The notes: generated by a model from the letters alone, not told the origin. A stretch of DNA of 64,000 nucleotides from Prosthecobacter sp. (GCF_020439865.1 NZ_JAGRPF010000051.1:1-64000); one strand, 5' to 3'. Numbered from the stretch's first letter, positions 35,201 to 43,659 are shown. Numbers and translations: made by a program.

Positions 35201-35899
35201 CGCGTGGCCGTCGGCTTCGAGGGATTTTGCCAAAAGGGCGAGGCGTCCGGCGATGTCGCGGGTGACTTTGGCGGCGACCTTCGAGGGATCGAGCGAGAGG
35301 GGATCAAGCCAGACTTTGCGCAGTCGCTCTCTGATCTCCGGGCGGTGGAGATCGGCCAGGGTGATGCGGTAGGAGACGGGATCCGGGAAGCGCTCATACT
35401 GGCCGCCGGTGCAGGTGAACTCGGCGTAGAGGTCGATGCTGTGGCCGACATCGCAGACGATGAGGAAGGGCGGGCGGCCCTCCTCCGCCGGGAGGGCGGT
35501 GATGTAACCGCGTGCCTGGTGGTAGGCGCGCTCGAGGGCTTTATCAAAGGCGGCGGTGCCGCGCTTGCCATGGCCGGTCTTGGTGGCGGCGGGCTTGGCG
35601 AGGTCATCGGGCGTGGCGTCGGCCGTGAGGCCCTGCTTGGTTTCGTTGACGAAGCACCCGGCTTTGTAGAGGTCGATGTAGTTCGTGGTGCTGCTGCCGT
35701 CCGGGTGGGTGCGGGTGATGGCGCGGTCGAAGACGTAGAGGTTCCGCGTGGTGTCCGCAGCAGTGGGGTCCGGGCGCGGGACGCCGATGACATCGCAGAG
35801 CTCGGAGAGGAACATCTGGTAGTTCGCCCGCTCGGCGGCGCCGGAGGATTCCCAGCGGGAAATGAAGGCGGTGATCTGCGCAGGCGTGGCGTCGGGCAT
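32258..35899 (-). CDS. Single-chain restriction-modification enzyme, MmeI-like (type IIG/IIL)
   Basis: A 1213-residue protein that should combine cleavage, N6-adenine methylation and target recognition. The N-terminal nuclease motif is D76-x9-E86-T-K88, the D-x9-ExK pattern of MmeI. A helical connector follows (residues about 150-440). The methyltransferase has motif I LDPACGTANFLYV near residue 459 and motif IV GNPPFLGNKR near 625. The target-recognition region spans roughly 640-960, and a C-terminal helical part follows. Databases often call such proteins class I SAM-dependent methyltransferases. All key residues appear intact, so cleavage is plausible. No separate S or R gene is nearby. 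Its middle is far less GC-rich than its ends (see 33010-33970). Confidence 0.88.
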   Translation of the reverse strand: MPDATPAQITAFISRWESSGAAERANYQMFLSELCDVIGVPRPDPTAADTTRNLYVFDRAITRTHPDGSSTTNYIDLYKAGCFVNETKQGLTADATPDDLAKPAATKTGHGKRGTAAFDKALERAYHQARGYITALPAEEGRPPFLIVCDVGHSIDLYAEFTCTGGQYERFPDPVSYRITLADLHRPEIRERLRKVWLDPLSLDPSKVAAKVTRDIAGRLALLAKSLEADGHAPQVIAGFLQRSLFTMFAEDVGLLPEHGFKTLLDRAKENPLGFPVLVSGLWKEMATGTHYSALLFKEIAHFNGGLFADTTALPLSAAQIDMLADAAATDWSGVEPSIFGTLLVRALDPRERHKLGAEFTPRSYVERLIRPTIIGPLREEWDAVRIAAATLQEEADQWEAQADALDIQAKAKLAAGANDAAKQLGTEAAKLRKDAKKNDATALAQVIAFHHHLCGLTVLDPACGTANFLYVTMEHMKRLESEVLQLIAALGGNASLEMQGFRVRPEHFIGLEINQQAVAIAQLVLWIGYFQWQHKTTGKADTGDRPLLPKDRSIFEQDAVLAYDQRVPRLDPQTGEPLTIWDGHSTKPHPITGKEVPDESARIPLYDYQNPRRAEWPQADYIVGNPPFLGNKRMRDGLGDGYVEALREAWKKTKSNGWDFVMFWWQKAAELTSEGKCKRFGFITTNSITQPFNRTAIEAFLTDEKKPLHLAYAISDHPWVDSTDGAAVRIALTVGAAGKSEGELASVLEERETGDDAHEVILSTAIGSIAANLQLGADVSGTVDILANSGLANQGVTPLGLGFRLVADDLPALRVQDGETHPVVKPYAIGRDIVQRWENKFIIDFYPLSEDDASKLYPELFQHVMTTVRPERLAKKDNNKDTLDYGNRWWQFAKPREKMRPALAGLPRYIATCRTAKHRLFTFLAGNTVPDAKIVAIALDDIFYLSVLSSSVHGLWAERTGVRMGVGNDLNYNHAYCFNKFPFPALEEGALKQRIRELGERLDAHRKRQQALHPDLTLTGMYNVLEKLRAGDALTPKERVTHDQGLVSVLKQIHDELDAAVLEAYGWVPDLEGPFPLADRLAEKNAHAEAIEQEILTRLVALNHERAAEEQRGLIRWLRPDYQAPGAAATAASHQSEIGLTGEDDDTPDTAPAAQLDWPAELPAQVAAVRKLLPATGPDAETLSACFGRKNKKRTDQITAILATLRALGHLA
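33010..33970. other. Low-GC segment inside the R-M gene (specificity region)
   Basis: Counting sample 60-base lines gives about 48% G+C at 33301-33420 against about 72% at 34501-34560. Codon use also shifts from GC-ending to mixed. The segment matches the region between the NPPF motif and the C-terminal part, which carries target recognition in MmeI-like enzymes. It looks like an exchanged specificity cassette. Edges are approximate. Confidence 0.65.
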
Positions 35900-36027
35900 G
35901 GTGCGCTGCTTTTCGCGGAAACCGGGCGCGGGGTCAAGGACGGAGCGGCACGGTAGGGGGGAGACGGGGAGATGGGATCGGTGGCGCGTTGCGCTTGGCG
36001 CGCGGCGCGCTAGCCTGACCGGGCCTC

Positions 36028-36672
36028 ATGCTGAACCTGCTCAAAGAAGTGCTGCACTCACCGGCGCTGGAGATCCTCCAGCGCCTGAAGTGCTCCACGG
36101 GCCTGACGGTGACGGAGCTGTGCACGGCGATGAAGATGAGCTACATGGGGGTGAAGCAGCACTGCGTGGAGATGGAGAAGGCGGGTCTGCTGGACACCTG
36201 GCGCCGGGCGAAGGGCTCGGGACGCCCGGAGAAGCTCTACCGCCTGACGCCGAAGGCGGACGGGCTCTTCCCCTGCGCGGGACCGGCGCTGACGCTGGAC
36301 CTGCTGACGACGGCGGAGCGCGTCTATGGCGAGACGGCGCCGCCGAAGCTGCTGTTCACCTATTTCCAGGCGAAGTCCGAGGTGCTGGCGGCGAAGCTGG
36401 AGAAGGCGACGACGGTGGAGGAGCGGGCGAAGCTGCTGGCACGCCTGCGCACGGCGGACGGCTGCCTGAGCGCGTGCGAGACGGATGCGCAGGGCCGTCT
36501 CATCATGGTGGAGCACCACCGCCCGCTGCGGGAGCTGGCGGCGCGCTATGCGATCGTGGATGAACTGGAGTGCGAGATGATCGAGCGCCTGCTGGGCTGC
36601 GAGGTGCGACGTTCGGTGGAAGAAGTGTCCGGGCTGGTGCGTGTTACTTTTCAAATCAAGACTCGAGAATGA
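36028..36672 (+). CDS. Winged-helix transcriptional regulator (ArsR/SufR-like)
   Basis: A 214-residue regulator. The N-terminal winged helix covers residues 1-80: LTVTELCTAMKMSYMGVKQH is the helix-turn-helix and GSGRPEKLYRLTPKA the wing, as in SufR/DeoR-type proteins. The C-terminal half holds four cysteines in DGCLSAC and ELECEMIERLLGC that could carry an Fe-S cluster, by analogy with SufR; spacing differs, so this is tentative. It is divergent from the R-M gene (128 bp between starts) and its stop overlaps the following lipoprotein gene by four bases (ATGA), so the two are co-translated. Confidence 0.8.
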   Translation: MLNLLKEVLHSPALEILQRLKCSTGLTVTELCTAMKMSYMGVKQHCVEMEKAGLLDTWRRAKGSGRPEKLYRLTPKADGLFPCAGPALTLDLLTTAERVYGETAPPKLLFTYFQAKSEVLAAKLEKATTVEERAKLLARLRTADGCLSACETDAQGRLIMVEHHRPLRELAARYAIVDELECEMIERLLGCEVRRSVEEVSGLVRVTFQIKTRE

Positions 36673-37415
36673 CATCAGGGAACGAAGGCAGGACATTGGC
36701 ATGGATCAGCAGGGCGGCGGTGACGGTGGCGGGCATGTGCCTGATCACGGCATGCGGGAGCGCGCTGGCCCCGCTGAAGCCGGCCTGGCAGCAGGATCCG
36801 AATCTCTACCATCACGGCGTGCCTGCGCGGCCCTCCCAGACGGCGACGACGCCGCACATGATCGCCCGCGTGGTCTATGCGGCACCGGACCAGATCGTGG
36901 ACATGATCGAACGGCAGGGCGACGTGCCAGACCGGCAGAACGGTTTTGCCCGCATGGGGGATGGCACGGTGGACCTGGCCTTTCAGGACGTGGCCACGGG
37001 GAAGTGGCTGGAGTCGCACCTTTGCGGCGGCATTCTGTTTGTGGCCGGGCTGCCGAACCAGGCCTACCGCATGGTTTTGAAAAACCGCTCGCCGATGCCG
37101 CTGGAGATCGGCGTGGGGGTGGACGGGAAGGATGTGCAGACGGGAGGCGCCGCCTCGCTGCGCCGCGGCAGTCTGCGTCTGGAGAAGAAGGGCACGCTGA
37201 CGTTGGATCACAACTCGCAGGGCGCGCTGCTCTTCAAGCGGGTGGAGGGGCATGGGGCGTTGTTTGACACCAGCCCGCAGGGCCGCACGGGACTGATTCA
37301 GATCGCGGTGTTTCTGGCGGCGGATGCGCCGAGCATCGGACCGGAGAAACTGCGCGCCAGCCAGATCGCGCCGTTTGGGCTGTTCCCGATCGGAGCGCCG
37401 GAGCAGTATCGGTAA
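36669..37415 (+). CDS. Lipoprotein of unknown function
   Basis: A 248-residue protein with a signal region containing the lipobox LITAC (lipid cysteine near residue 28). The rest is mainly beta and contains GILFVAGLPNQAYRMVLKN followed by a paired segment PMPLEIGVGVDGKDVQ. These suggest a beta-sandwich that caps or decorates an envelope structure. No family is recognised. Start 36669 overlaps the regulator stop. The regulator may control its own operon with this gene. There is no evident link with the R-M enzyme. Confidence 0.7.
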   Translation: MTSGNEGRTLAWISRAAVTVAGMCLITACGSALAPLKPAWQQDPNLYHHGVPARPSQTATTPHMIARVVYAAPDQIVDMIERQGDVPDRQNGFARMGDGTVDLAFQDVATGKWLESHLCGGILFVAGLPNQAYRMVLKNRSPMPLEIGVGVDGKDVQTGGAASLRRGSLRLEKKGTLTLDHNSQGALLFKRVEGHGALFDTSPQGRTGLIQIAVFLAADAPSIGPEKLRASQIAPFGLFPIGAPEQYR

Positions 37416-37426
37416 AGCGGCGGGGT

Positions 37427-37457
37427 TCCTTGTTCTTGGTTCTTGGTTGTTGGTTGG
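37427..37457. repeat. Simple TTCTTGG/TTGTTGG repeat
   Basis: About five degenerate 6-7-base units of the type TTCTTGG follow one another between the lipoprotein and AsmA-like genes. The rest of the 125-bp gap shows no promoter that I trust. Confidence 0.5.
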
Positions 37458-37540
37458 CTCGTTCGCGCCTCACGGTCTTCTCATTGCGCAGACGGGCCTG
37501 CTTGTTGCTTGTGAGTGCGGGTGCGCCGGTTAACTTGGCG

Positions 37541-40237
37541 ATGTTCTTCATGTTTCGCTTTTTGCGTCGTCTTCTGCTGTTCGTGACCGCCAGCTTTGTT
37601 CTGGCGGGCGGCGTTTATCTGAGCACGGAGTCGTTTCGGGAGCGCTGGCACGGGTTCGTCACCGGGGAACTGGCGCAGCATGGTGTGTTTCTGGATTTCG
37701 ATCATCTGACGATCAATCCCTTCGGCGGGCTGGTGGCGCGCGGCGTGAAGGTGTTCAACGACAGCAGCAAGAAGCTGCTGATCGCTTCGGTGGACCGGCT
37801 GAATCTCGACGTGGACTTCGGCTCGCTGATCGAGGCACGGGTGCAGATCGACGCCCTGGAGCTGCTGCACGCGAATGTGGCGCTGCCGGTGGACCCGGAA
37901 CATCCCGAGATGACGGTGGTGGAGATGAGGGATCTCAGCGCGCGCGCCTTTCTGCAGGGGCGGCAGCTCGACATCCGGCATGCGGAGGGACTGCTTTCCG
38001 GTGGGCTGCACATCTCGATCAGCGGCGTGGTGGAACTGCCGGAGCCAAAGCGGGATCAGGCAGGGCCAAGCGCGCAGGAGCGCCTGAGCATGATGCGGGA
38101 GCACCGTGCGCAGATCCAGCGCGGGCTGGACTGGCTGGCGCGTTTTCGTGCGCCCCATGCGCCGACCTTGAGCGTGAAGGTGTCTGGCGCACTGGACAAG
38201 CCGCAGGAACTCAAGGCGGAGCTGCTGTTTCAGGCGCAGGGGCTGGCGTTTGAAGACTATCTCTGGAAGGAGCTCGTCGCGGAGGCGGAGTACGACGGCG
38301 GATTCATCGACCTGAGGCGGCTGCACCTGCAGGACCATCTCGGCACGCTCGACGGAACCGCTACTTGGCACATGGGCGGGGAGAAACTGCGCTTCCGCCT
38401 GACATCCAGCGCCGATCTTCCCGGTCTGGCGCGCGCTTTCTTCGACATCGATCAACTGCGCGAGGTGGTGTTCTACGAGGCGCCGCAGCTCGCGCTGGAG
38501 GGCAGCCTCTACGTGGGCAAGGACAAGCCGGAGGGCTTCATTCCCGCCGAGGTCACCGGTCGGCTGGACTGCGGGCGTTTCGGCAGCCGCGGGGAGATTT
38601 TCAATTCGCTCAGCCTGAGCCTCGGCGCCAATCCAGAGGGCATCTTCGTGCGCGATGCGCTGCTGAAGCACAAGACCGGCACGCTGGGGCTCGATGTGAT
38701 GAACCACCGTGAGCTGGGCTTCAAATACAACCTCACGCTGCGGATGGATCCGAATGTGTTCCTGCCCTTCGTGCAGCAGCAGAAGACCCGCGAGATCATT
38801 CAGCGCTTTGGTTTTGATGACACCTCGTTCATCGACGTGCATCTGGCCTGCGCCGGGCCGTCGCCCAAGCTGCACGACTGCCCGAGTTCCGGTCACGGGG
38901 TGCTGCGAAATTTCAGTTACAAAGGCGTGCCGTTTGAATCCGTCGAACTGGATCTCGCGCTGTTCGGGGACATTCAGAACTATTCCAATGTGCGTCTTCG
39001 CCGCGCTGACGGACCCGCTGAGGCAGAGCTGGTGTTTGTGAACGACGACGATGACGCAAAGTGGCTGCGCCTGGTCAACGTGCGTGCCGAGGCCGACGCG
39101 GCGGGCATCGTGCGCGCCTTTGCGCCGAAGGCTGCGGACCAGATTGCGCGCTACCGCTTTTCCACCGGCACGGAGGTCACCGTGAACGGCACCCTCGGCT
39201 ACAAGAACAATCCGCAGTTCAACAACTACAAGGTGGCGTTCAAAAACGCGGTGGGCGGCGCGCACTACGTGCTGTGGAACGAGGACTACCCCATCAACGC
39301 ACCCTACGGGGATGTCCGCATCGTGGGCGACGTGCTGAACTTTGACATCCGGGGGCGGCTCTTCGGCGACACGCTGCGTGCGAAGGGTGCGGTGAATCTG
39401 GCGCCGAATGTGACGAACTACGATGTGGAAGTGCAGGCGGGCCGCTTCCCCTACGAGGTGTTTGGCGAAAAGTTGCCATTCGAGGACGTGCGGGCCGATG
39501 TCCGAAATCGGGATGGCAATGTGCGGTTTGACATCGCCGCCGACGTGCTCGGTGGCGCCATCACCCTGAAGGGCGGGCTGAACGAAGACCGCGAGCCCAA
39601 TCCCTATGAGGGCGAGCTGCGCATGAGTTCCATCAGCTTCCAGCGTTTCGCGCAGGTCTATTCTCCTGGCAACGAAAGTGAAGGGGACATCACCGGACAT
39701 TTCAAATTCACCGGCCGCATGAACGACTGGAAGGCGCTGAAGGGCGGCGGTGCGCTCACCATTCTCAATGGCAACCTGCTGGCGCTGCCGGTTCTCGGGC
39801 CGCTCACACCCATCATCGGCGCCATCCTGCCCTCACCGATCAAGGGCTACAACGTCGCCAAAAAAGCGGACTGCACCTTCGAGGTCGCTGACGGCTTCGT
39901 CGTCAGTGAAAACATTGAGGCCGAGTCCGGCGCATACCGCATCTTCACCCGCGGGAACATCGACTTCATCCGTGACGACATCGACTTCAACGCCGAGGTG
40001 CGCCTGCGCGGCCTCGGCATCCTGCTTTTTCCTGTCACGCAGCTCCTCGCCTACAAGGGCTCCGGAACGGTGGGAGATGCCAAATGGTCCCCGCGCATTT
40101 TCGGCGGCGGGAACAAAGACGAACGCAAGCCGCCCACCAAGGAAGAACTGCGAGAAGCCCAGAAAATTGGCGGCAATCCCTCCCAGCGGATGAGTGAACC
40201 GCCGCCGCCGAAACGAAAGCCGCTGTTTGGCAAATAG
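37541..40237 (+). CDS. AsmA-like / DUF3971-type envelope protein
   Basis: An 898-residue protein anchored by one N-terminal helix (FRFLRRLLLFVTASFVLAGG) with a very long beta-rich periplasmic part. The AsmA-like C-terminal region is recognised from SISFQRFAQVYSPGNESEGD through LTILNGNLLALPVLGPL and the end LLAYKGSGTVGDAKWSPRIF. Members of this superfamily form grooves that move phospholipids between membranes. An ATG at 37550 is an equally good start; codons upstream of 37541 do not look coding. The C-terminal tail is Pro/Lys-rich. The gene is monocistronic as far as can be seen. Confidence 0.82.
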   Translation: MFFMFRFLRRLLLFVTASFVLAGGVYLSTESFRERWHGFVTGELAQHGVFLDFDHLTINPFGGLVARGVKVFNDSSKKLLIASVDRLNLDVDFGSLIEARVQIDALELLHANVALPVDPEHPEMTVVEMRDLSARAFLQGRQLDIRHAEGLLSGGLHISISGVVELPEPKRDQAGPSAQERLSMMREHRAQIQRGLDWLARFRAPHAPTLSVKVSGALDKPQELKAELLFQAQGLAFEDYLWKELVAEAEYDGGFIDLRRLHLQDHLGTLDGTATWHMGGEKLRFRLTSSADLPGLARAFFDIDQLREVVFYEAPQLALEGSLYVGKDKPEGFIPAEVTGRLDCGRFGSRGEIFNSLSLSLGANPEGIFVRDALLKHKTGTLGLDVMNHRELGFKYNLTLRMDPNVFLPFVQQQKTREIIQRFGFDDTSFIDVHLACAGPSPKLHDCPSSGHGVLRNFSYKGVPFESVELDLALFGDIQNYSNVRLRRADGPAEAELVFVNDDDDAKWLRLVNVRAEADAAGIVRAFAPKAADQIARYRFSTGTEVTVNGTLGYKNNPQFNNYKVAFKNAVGGAHYVLWNEDYPINAPYGDVRIVGDVLNFDIRGRLFGDTLRAKGAVNLAPNVTNYDVEVQAGRFPYEVFGEKLPFEDVRADVRNRDGNVRFDIAADVLGGAITLKGGLNEDREPNPYEGELRMSSISFQRFAQVYSPGNESEGDITGHFKFTGRMNDWKALKGGGALTILNGNLLALPVLGPLTPIIGAILPSPIKGYNVAKKADCTFEVADGFVVSENIEAESGAYRIFTRGNIDFIRDDIDFNAEVRLRGLGILLFPVTQLLAYKGSGTVGDAKWSPRIFGGGNKDERKPPTKEELREAQKIGGNPSQRMSEPPPPKRKPLFGK

Positions 40238-40306
40238 GGCGGGGGGAACGTGCTTTCGTCAGGATTCGCTGTCTTGCCGGCCTGTCGTGTGGCACAGGGC
40301 CTGCCT

Positions 40307-40657
40307 ATGAAAGTGGAACGACTCAAGTATGTGATCTGGGCGGCGGACATGAACCGTGCCGTGAACTTTTACGCCACCGTCTTTGGCGGCACGATCCTCA
40401 AGCAGAACGACATCATCAGCGAAGTCTCCATCTGCGGCGGTGTCATCGGCATTCACGGCGGAGGCGAAGGCGCCCGCACCTGGACCGGTCTCAGCTTTCA
40501 GGTGCCCGATGTGATCGAAGGCGCGCGTGAAATCGTCGCCGCCGGCGGCCAGCTCACCCGCGAGCCCGAGCCTGAAAACGGTGAACCACCCCATCTGGCC
40601 ATGTGCGTGGACCCCGAAGGCAATGAGATCATGCTCACACGCAAACGGGCGCATTGA
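40307..40657 (+). CDS. VOC (glyoxalase/bleomycin-resistance) family protein
   Basis: A 116-residue protein with start at 40307 and the family opening VERLKYVIWAADMNRAVNFY. IGIHGGGEGARTWTGLSFQV occupies the middle, and the end MCVDPEGNEIMLTRKRAH carries the usual acidic ligand before GNE. It is similar in length and start to the VOC protein at 549-896, so the two are probably paralogues. Its substrate is unknown. It lies 57 bp upstream of lipA on the same strand. Confidence 0.8.
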   Translation: MKVERLKYVIWAADMNRAVNFYATVFGGTILKQNDIISEVSICGGVIGIHGGGEGARTWTGLSFQVPDVIEGAREIVAAGGQLTREPEPENGEPPHLAMCVDPEGNEIMLTRKRAH

Positions 40658-40714
40658 GGGGGTGGCCAAACGCGTTGCAATCGCCCTCGTTTAGGCCATT
40701 CATTCTGCCCCCCC

Positions 40715-41617
40715 ATGACCCCCAAGATCGACCCTGCCCTGCATCGCGACAAAAAACCGGACTGGATCCGCGTGACCCTGCCGCGTGACCCGAAGTTTTG
40801 GAGCACCAAGGGGCTGATCACGGACCTGAAACTGCACACGGTGTGCGAAGAGGCCCAGTGCCCGAACCGCTGGGAGTGCTGGAGCCAGGGCTCGGCGACG
40901 TTCATGATCGCCGGCGATCGCTGCACACGTGCCTGCGGCTTCTGCGCGGTGAAGACGGCCAAGCCGTTCGCCCTGGAGGCCGACGAGCCGCAGCGCGTCG
41001 CCGAGGCGACAAAGCGCATGGGATTGAACCACATCGTGATCACCGCGGTGGCGCGTGACGACGTCAAGGACGGCGGCGCGGATCATTTTGCGCGGACGAT
41101 CGAAGCCGTGCGCGAGGCGGTGCCGACGATCACGATCGAGATTTTAGTGCCCGACTTCAACGGCAAGGACGATGCGCTCGAAGTGGTGATGAAGGCGAAG
41201 CCTCATATCTTCAATCACAACCTCGAAACCGTGGAGCGCCTGACGCCGCTGGTGCGCAGCCGGGCGATGTATCACCGCAGCCTGCATGTGCTGAAGCGTG
41301 CCAAGGAGATGGCCGCAGAGCTCGGCACGAAGTGCGCGACGAAGAGCGGCCTGATGCTCGGCCTCGGTGAGACGGAAACCGAACTGTTCCAGGCGATGGA
41401 CGATCTGCGCGAGCATGACGTGACCGTTTTGACGCTGGGCCAGTATCTGCGCCCTTCCGCGCAGCACCTGCCGGTGATCGAATACATCCACCCGGACACG
41501 TTTGAGAACTACAAGCAGATCGCGCTGAAGAAAGGCTTCCGTCATGTGGCGAGCGCGCCTTTGGTGCGCAGCTCGTATCATGCGTCGGACTTCAAGCCGG
41601 AACTGGATCTGGAGTGA
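40715..41617 (+). CDS. lipA: Lipoyl synthase LipA
   Basis: A 300-residue radical-SAM enzyme that inserts two sulfurs into octanoyl groups of 2-oxoacid dehydrogenase and glycine-cleavage subunits. The auxiliary cluster is C44-x4-C49-x5-C55 (CEEAQCPNRWEC) and the radical cluster C70-x3-C74-x2-C77 (CTRACGFC). The C-terminal RSSYHA motif, whose serine ligates the auxiliary cluster, is present. All residues needed for activity are intact and the length is normal. No lipB is adjacent. Confidence 0.97.
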   Translation: MTPKIDPALHRDKKPDWIRVTLPRDPKFWSTKGLITDLKLHTVCEEAQCPNRWECWSQGSATFMIAGDRCTRACGFCAVKTAKPFALEADEPQRVAEATKRMGLNHIVITAVARDDVKDGGADHFARTIEAVREAVPTITIEILVPDFNGKDDALEVVMKAKPHIFNHNLETVERLTPLVRSRAMYHRSLHVLKRAKEMAAELGTKCATKSGLMLGLGETETELFQAMDDLREHDVTVLTLGQYLRPSAQHLPVIEYIHPDTFENYKQIALKKGFRHVASAPLVRSSYHASDFKPELDLE

Positions 41618-41635
41618 CTAAGTCTTTGGGCCTCG

Positions 41636-41651
41636 GCTGAATTGATTCAGC
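41636..41651. promoter_or_regulatory. Palindrome between lipA and nagB
   Basis: GCTGAAT-TG-ATTCAGC is a perfect 7-2-7 palindrome 102 bases before the nagB start. With a two-base centre it cannot form a good hairpin in RNA, so a protein-binding site (for example for an amino-sugar regulator) is more likely than a terminator. Confidence 0.35.
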
Positions 41652-41752
41652 GGAGCATTAGGCGTTGTTGAATGGAAGTGGCATGATGGGCCGGAATGCG
41701 GGTTGCGTGGATAATAATCCGCTCCTTCTTCGTATTTCCCCAACCTAACGTC

Positions 41753-43639
41753 ATGTCTATCCGACCTCCCGCTGAAGCCTACGAGAAAGTTCCGACCGTC
41801 ATTTTCCCCGATTCCGCGCAAGCTGCCAAAAAGCTGGCGCAGGAGGTGAAGCAGCTGATCGAAGAGAAGAACAAGGCGGGGAAACCCGCCGTGCTGGGCA
41901 TGGCCACGGGATCGACGCCGGTGCCTTTTTATCGCGAGCTGATCCGTCTGCACAAGGAGGAGGGGCTGAGCTTCAAGAACGTCATCACTTTCAACCTCGA
42001 TGAGTACTACGGTCTGAGCGCCGATCATCCGGAGAGCTATTCGATGTTCATGGCGGAGCAGCTTTTCGATCACATCGACATTCCAAAGGCGAACATCAAT
42101 CTGCCGAGCGGAACGGTGCCGGGGGATCAGGTGTTCGCGCATTGCCGCCAATATGAAGAAAAGATCCAAGCCTCGGGTGGGATCGATCTGCAGATCCTCG
42201 GCATCGGCCGAACGGGCCACATCGGCTTCAACGAACCGGGTTCGAGCCGCGACTCGCAGACCCGCCGCATCACTTTGGACCGCGTGACGCGCCAGGACGC
42301 GGCGAGCGACTTCCGCGGTGAGCAAAACGTGCCGCATTTCGCGATCACGATGGGCGTAGGTTCCATCCTGCGGGCGAAGAAGCTGGTGCTGATGGCCTGG
42401 GGAGAGAACAAGGCTGTGATGGTGGCCAAGGCTGTCGAAGGTCCGATGACGGAGGCGATTTCTGCCTCGTTCCTTCAAGATCATCCGGATGCACGGTTCT
42501 TCATCGACACGGGTGCCTCCCGCGAACTGACGCGGATCAAGCTGCCGTGGCTCGTTGGTCCCACCTCATGGACGCCGCGTGAGACGCGTCGGGCGATGGT
42601 GTGGCAGGCGTTCAAGATCCAGCGGCCGATTTTGAAGCTTATTGATGAGCACTACAATGAGAATGGCCTGTCCGACCTGCTTTCCGAGCAGGGACCCGCC
42701 TACCAGCTCAACATCCGCATCTTCAACCAGCTCCAGCACACGATCACCGGATGGCCAGGCGGCAAGCCGGACGAGGATGATACTTATCGCCCAGAGCGTG
42801 CGCGTCCGTATCCGAAGCGCTGTCTGGTGTTCAGTCCCGAGCCGCAGGATGCCATTACCGGCATGGGTGGGACGATCGACCGCCTCGTTGAGCAGGGGCA
42901 TGATGTTCGATTGATCGCGCTGACCTCTGGCAGCCTGCGGGTGCCGGACAGCGAGGCGGACAAGTTTGCTGAAACGCTTTTGGAACTGGCCTCCAATGCG
43001 GCCAAACCAGATGCATGGGGACCACAGGTGGCTTATGCACGCGAAGCGCTGGCTCTCTTGGAGGAGAAAGGTGAGTTTGGTGAGGATCCGCCCGTGATCA
43101 GGCAGTTGAAGGGACTCATTCTGCGCGGCGAACTGCGTGACGCCGCTCATACGGTGGGTCTGGCGAATGACCGCGTTACATTCCTGGACCTGCCGTTCTA
43201 CGAGCATGGCCGTTACCGCCGGTTCGTGAGCACGTCGGAAGACACTCTCGCGCTCACGCGTCTGTTGCAGGACCACAAGCCTCATCAAATCTACGTCACG
43301 GGCGATGCGGCAGACCCGTCGAGCGTTTCCGGCATCTGCTTCCGCCTGCTGGTGGCGGCGTTGCAGGCCTGCGCAGGTGAAGAGTTTGCCGGTTCCTGCA
43401 GTGTGTGGCTCTATCGCGGCAAAGAGCGTCCGCTGGAGCCGCACGAGATCGATATGGCCATTCCGATGAGCCCGCTGCAAATCGAGCGCAAGGCGAACGC
43501 CCTGTCACGCTATGGTGCCCTGTCTTCGTTGGAAAAAGAGGCGCCGGAAACGAACCGGGAGAACGCGCGTCTCTATGACGCGCTGGGTCTCGCGGAGTAT
43601 GAGGCGATCGAGACGTTCCAGCGCTGGCGCAGATCCTGA
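41753..43639 (+). CDS. nagB: Long-form glucosamine-6-phosphate deaminase NagB with degenerate LmbE-like C-terminal domain
   Basis: A 628-residue fusion. The N-terminal half (about 1-300) is NagB, which turns glucosamine-6-phosphate into fructose-6-phosphate and ammonia. FNLDEYYGL holds the base D83, and GIGRTGHIGFNEP holds H156 and E161; a D in the GxGxDGH form of E. coli is T here. The C-terminal half (about 355-625) has the fold order of PIG-L/LmbE zinc deacetylases known in the long NagB proteins of Bacteroidetes. Its zinc motif, expected as HPDD(D/E), reads E363-P-Q365-D-A367, and the later DPHGTH segment is DPSSVS. It is therefore probably a non-catalytic domain. Start 41753 is set by homology. 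Confidence 0.9.
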   Translation: MSIRPPAEAYEKVPTVIFPDSAQAAKKLAQEVKQLIEEKNKAGKPAVLGMATGSTPVPFYRELIRLHKEEGLSFKNVITFNLDEYYGLSADHPESYSMFMAEQLFDHIDIPKANINLPSGTVPGDQVFAHCRQYEEKIQASGGIDLQILGIGRTGHIGFNEPGSSRDSQTRRITLDRVTRQDAASDFRGEQNVPHFAITMGVGSILRAKKLVLMAWGENKAVMVAKAVEGPMTEAISASFLQDHPDARFFIDTGASRELTRIKLPWLVGPTSWTPRETRRAMVWQAFKIQRPILKLIDEHYNENGLSDLLSEQGPAYQLNIRIFNQLQHTITGWPGGKPDEDDTYRPERARPYPKRCLVFSPEPQDAITGMGGTIDRLVEQGHDVRLIALTSGSLRVPDSEADKFAETLLELASNAAKPDAWGPQVAYAREALALLEEKGEFGEDPPVIRQLKGLILRGELRDAAHTVGLANDRVTFLDLPFYEHGRYRRFVSTSEDTLALTRLLQDHKPHQIYVTGDAADPSSVSGICFRLLVAALQACAGEEFAGSCSVWLYRGKERPLEPHEIDMAIPMSPLQIERKANALSRYGALSSLEKEAPETNRENARLYDALGLAEYEAIETFQRWRRS

Positions 43640-43659
43640 GCAGGGAGGCGTGAACCGCT

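Noticed and set aside
34472..35956. 494-codon open frame on the plus strand, and a second frame on the minus strand at 34468-35937
   Set aside because: Both are shadows of the GC-rich part of the R-M gene. Their products are low-complexity (Gly/Ala/Glu or Ser/Pro) and match nothing.
36028..36672. Controller (C) protein of the R-M enzyme
   Set aside because: C proteins are small (about 80 residues) Xre-type regulators. This one is a 214-residue winged-helix protein co-translated with a lipoprotein.
37481..39700. 739-codon open frame on the minus strand
   Set aside because: Antisense to the AsmA-like gene; its product is His/Arg/Gln-rich with no domain.
41636..41651. Terminator of lipA
   Set aside because: The palindrome has only a two-base centre and no T-run, so it is not a good transcription terminator.
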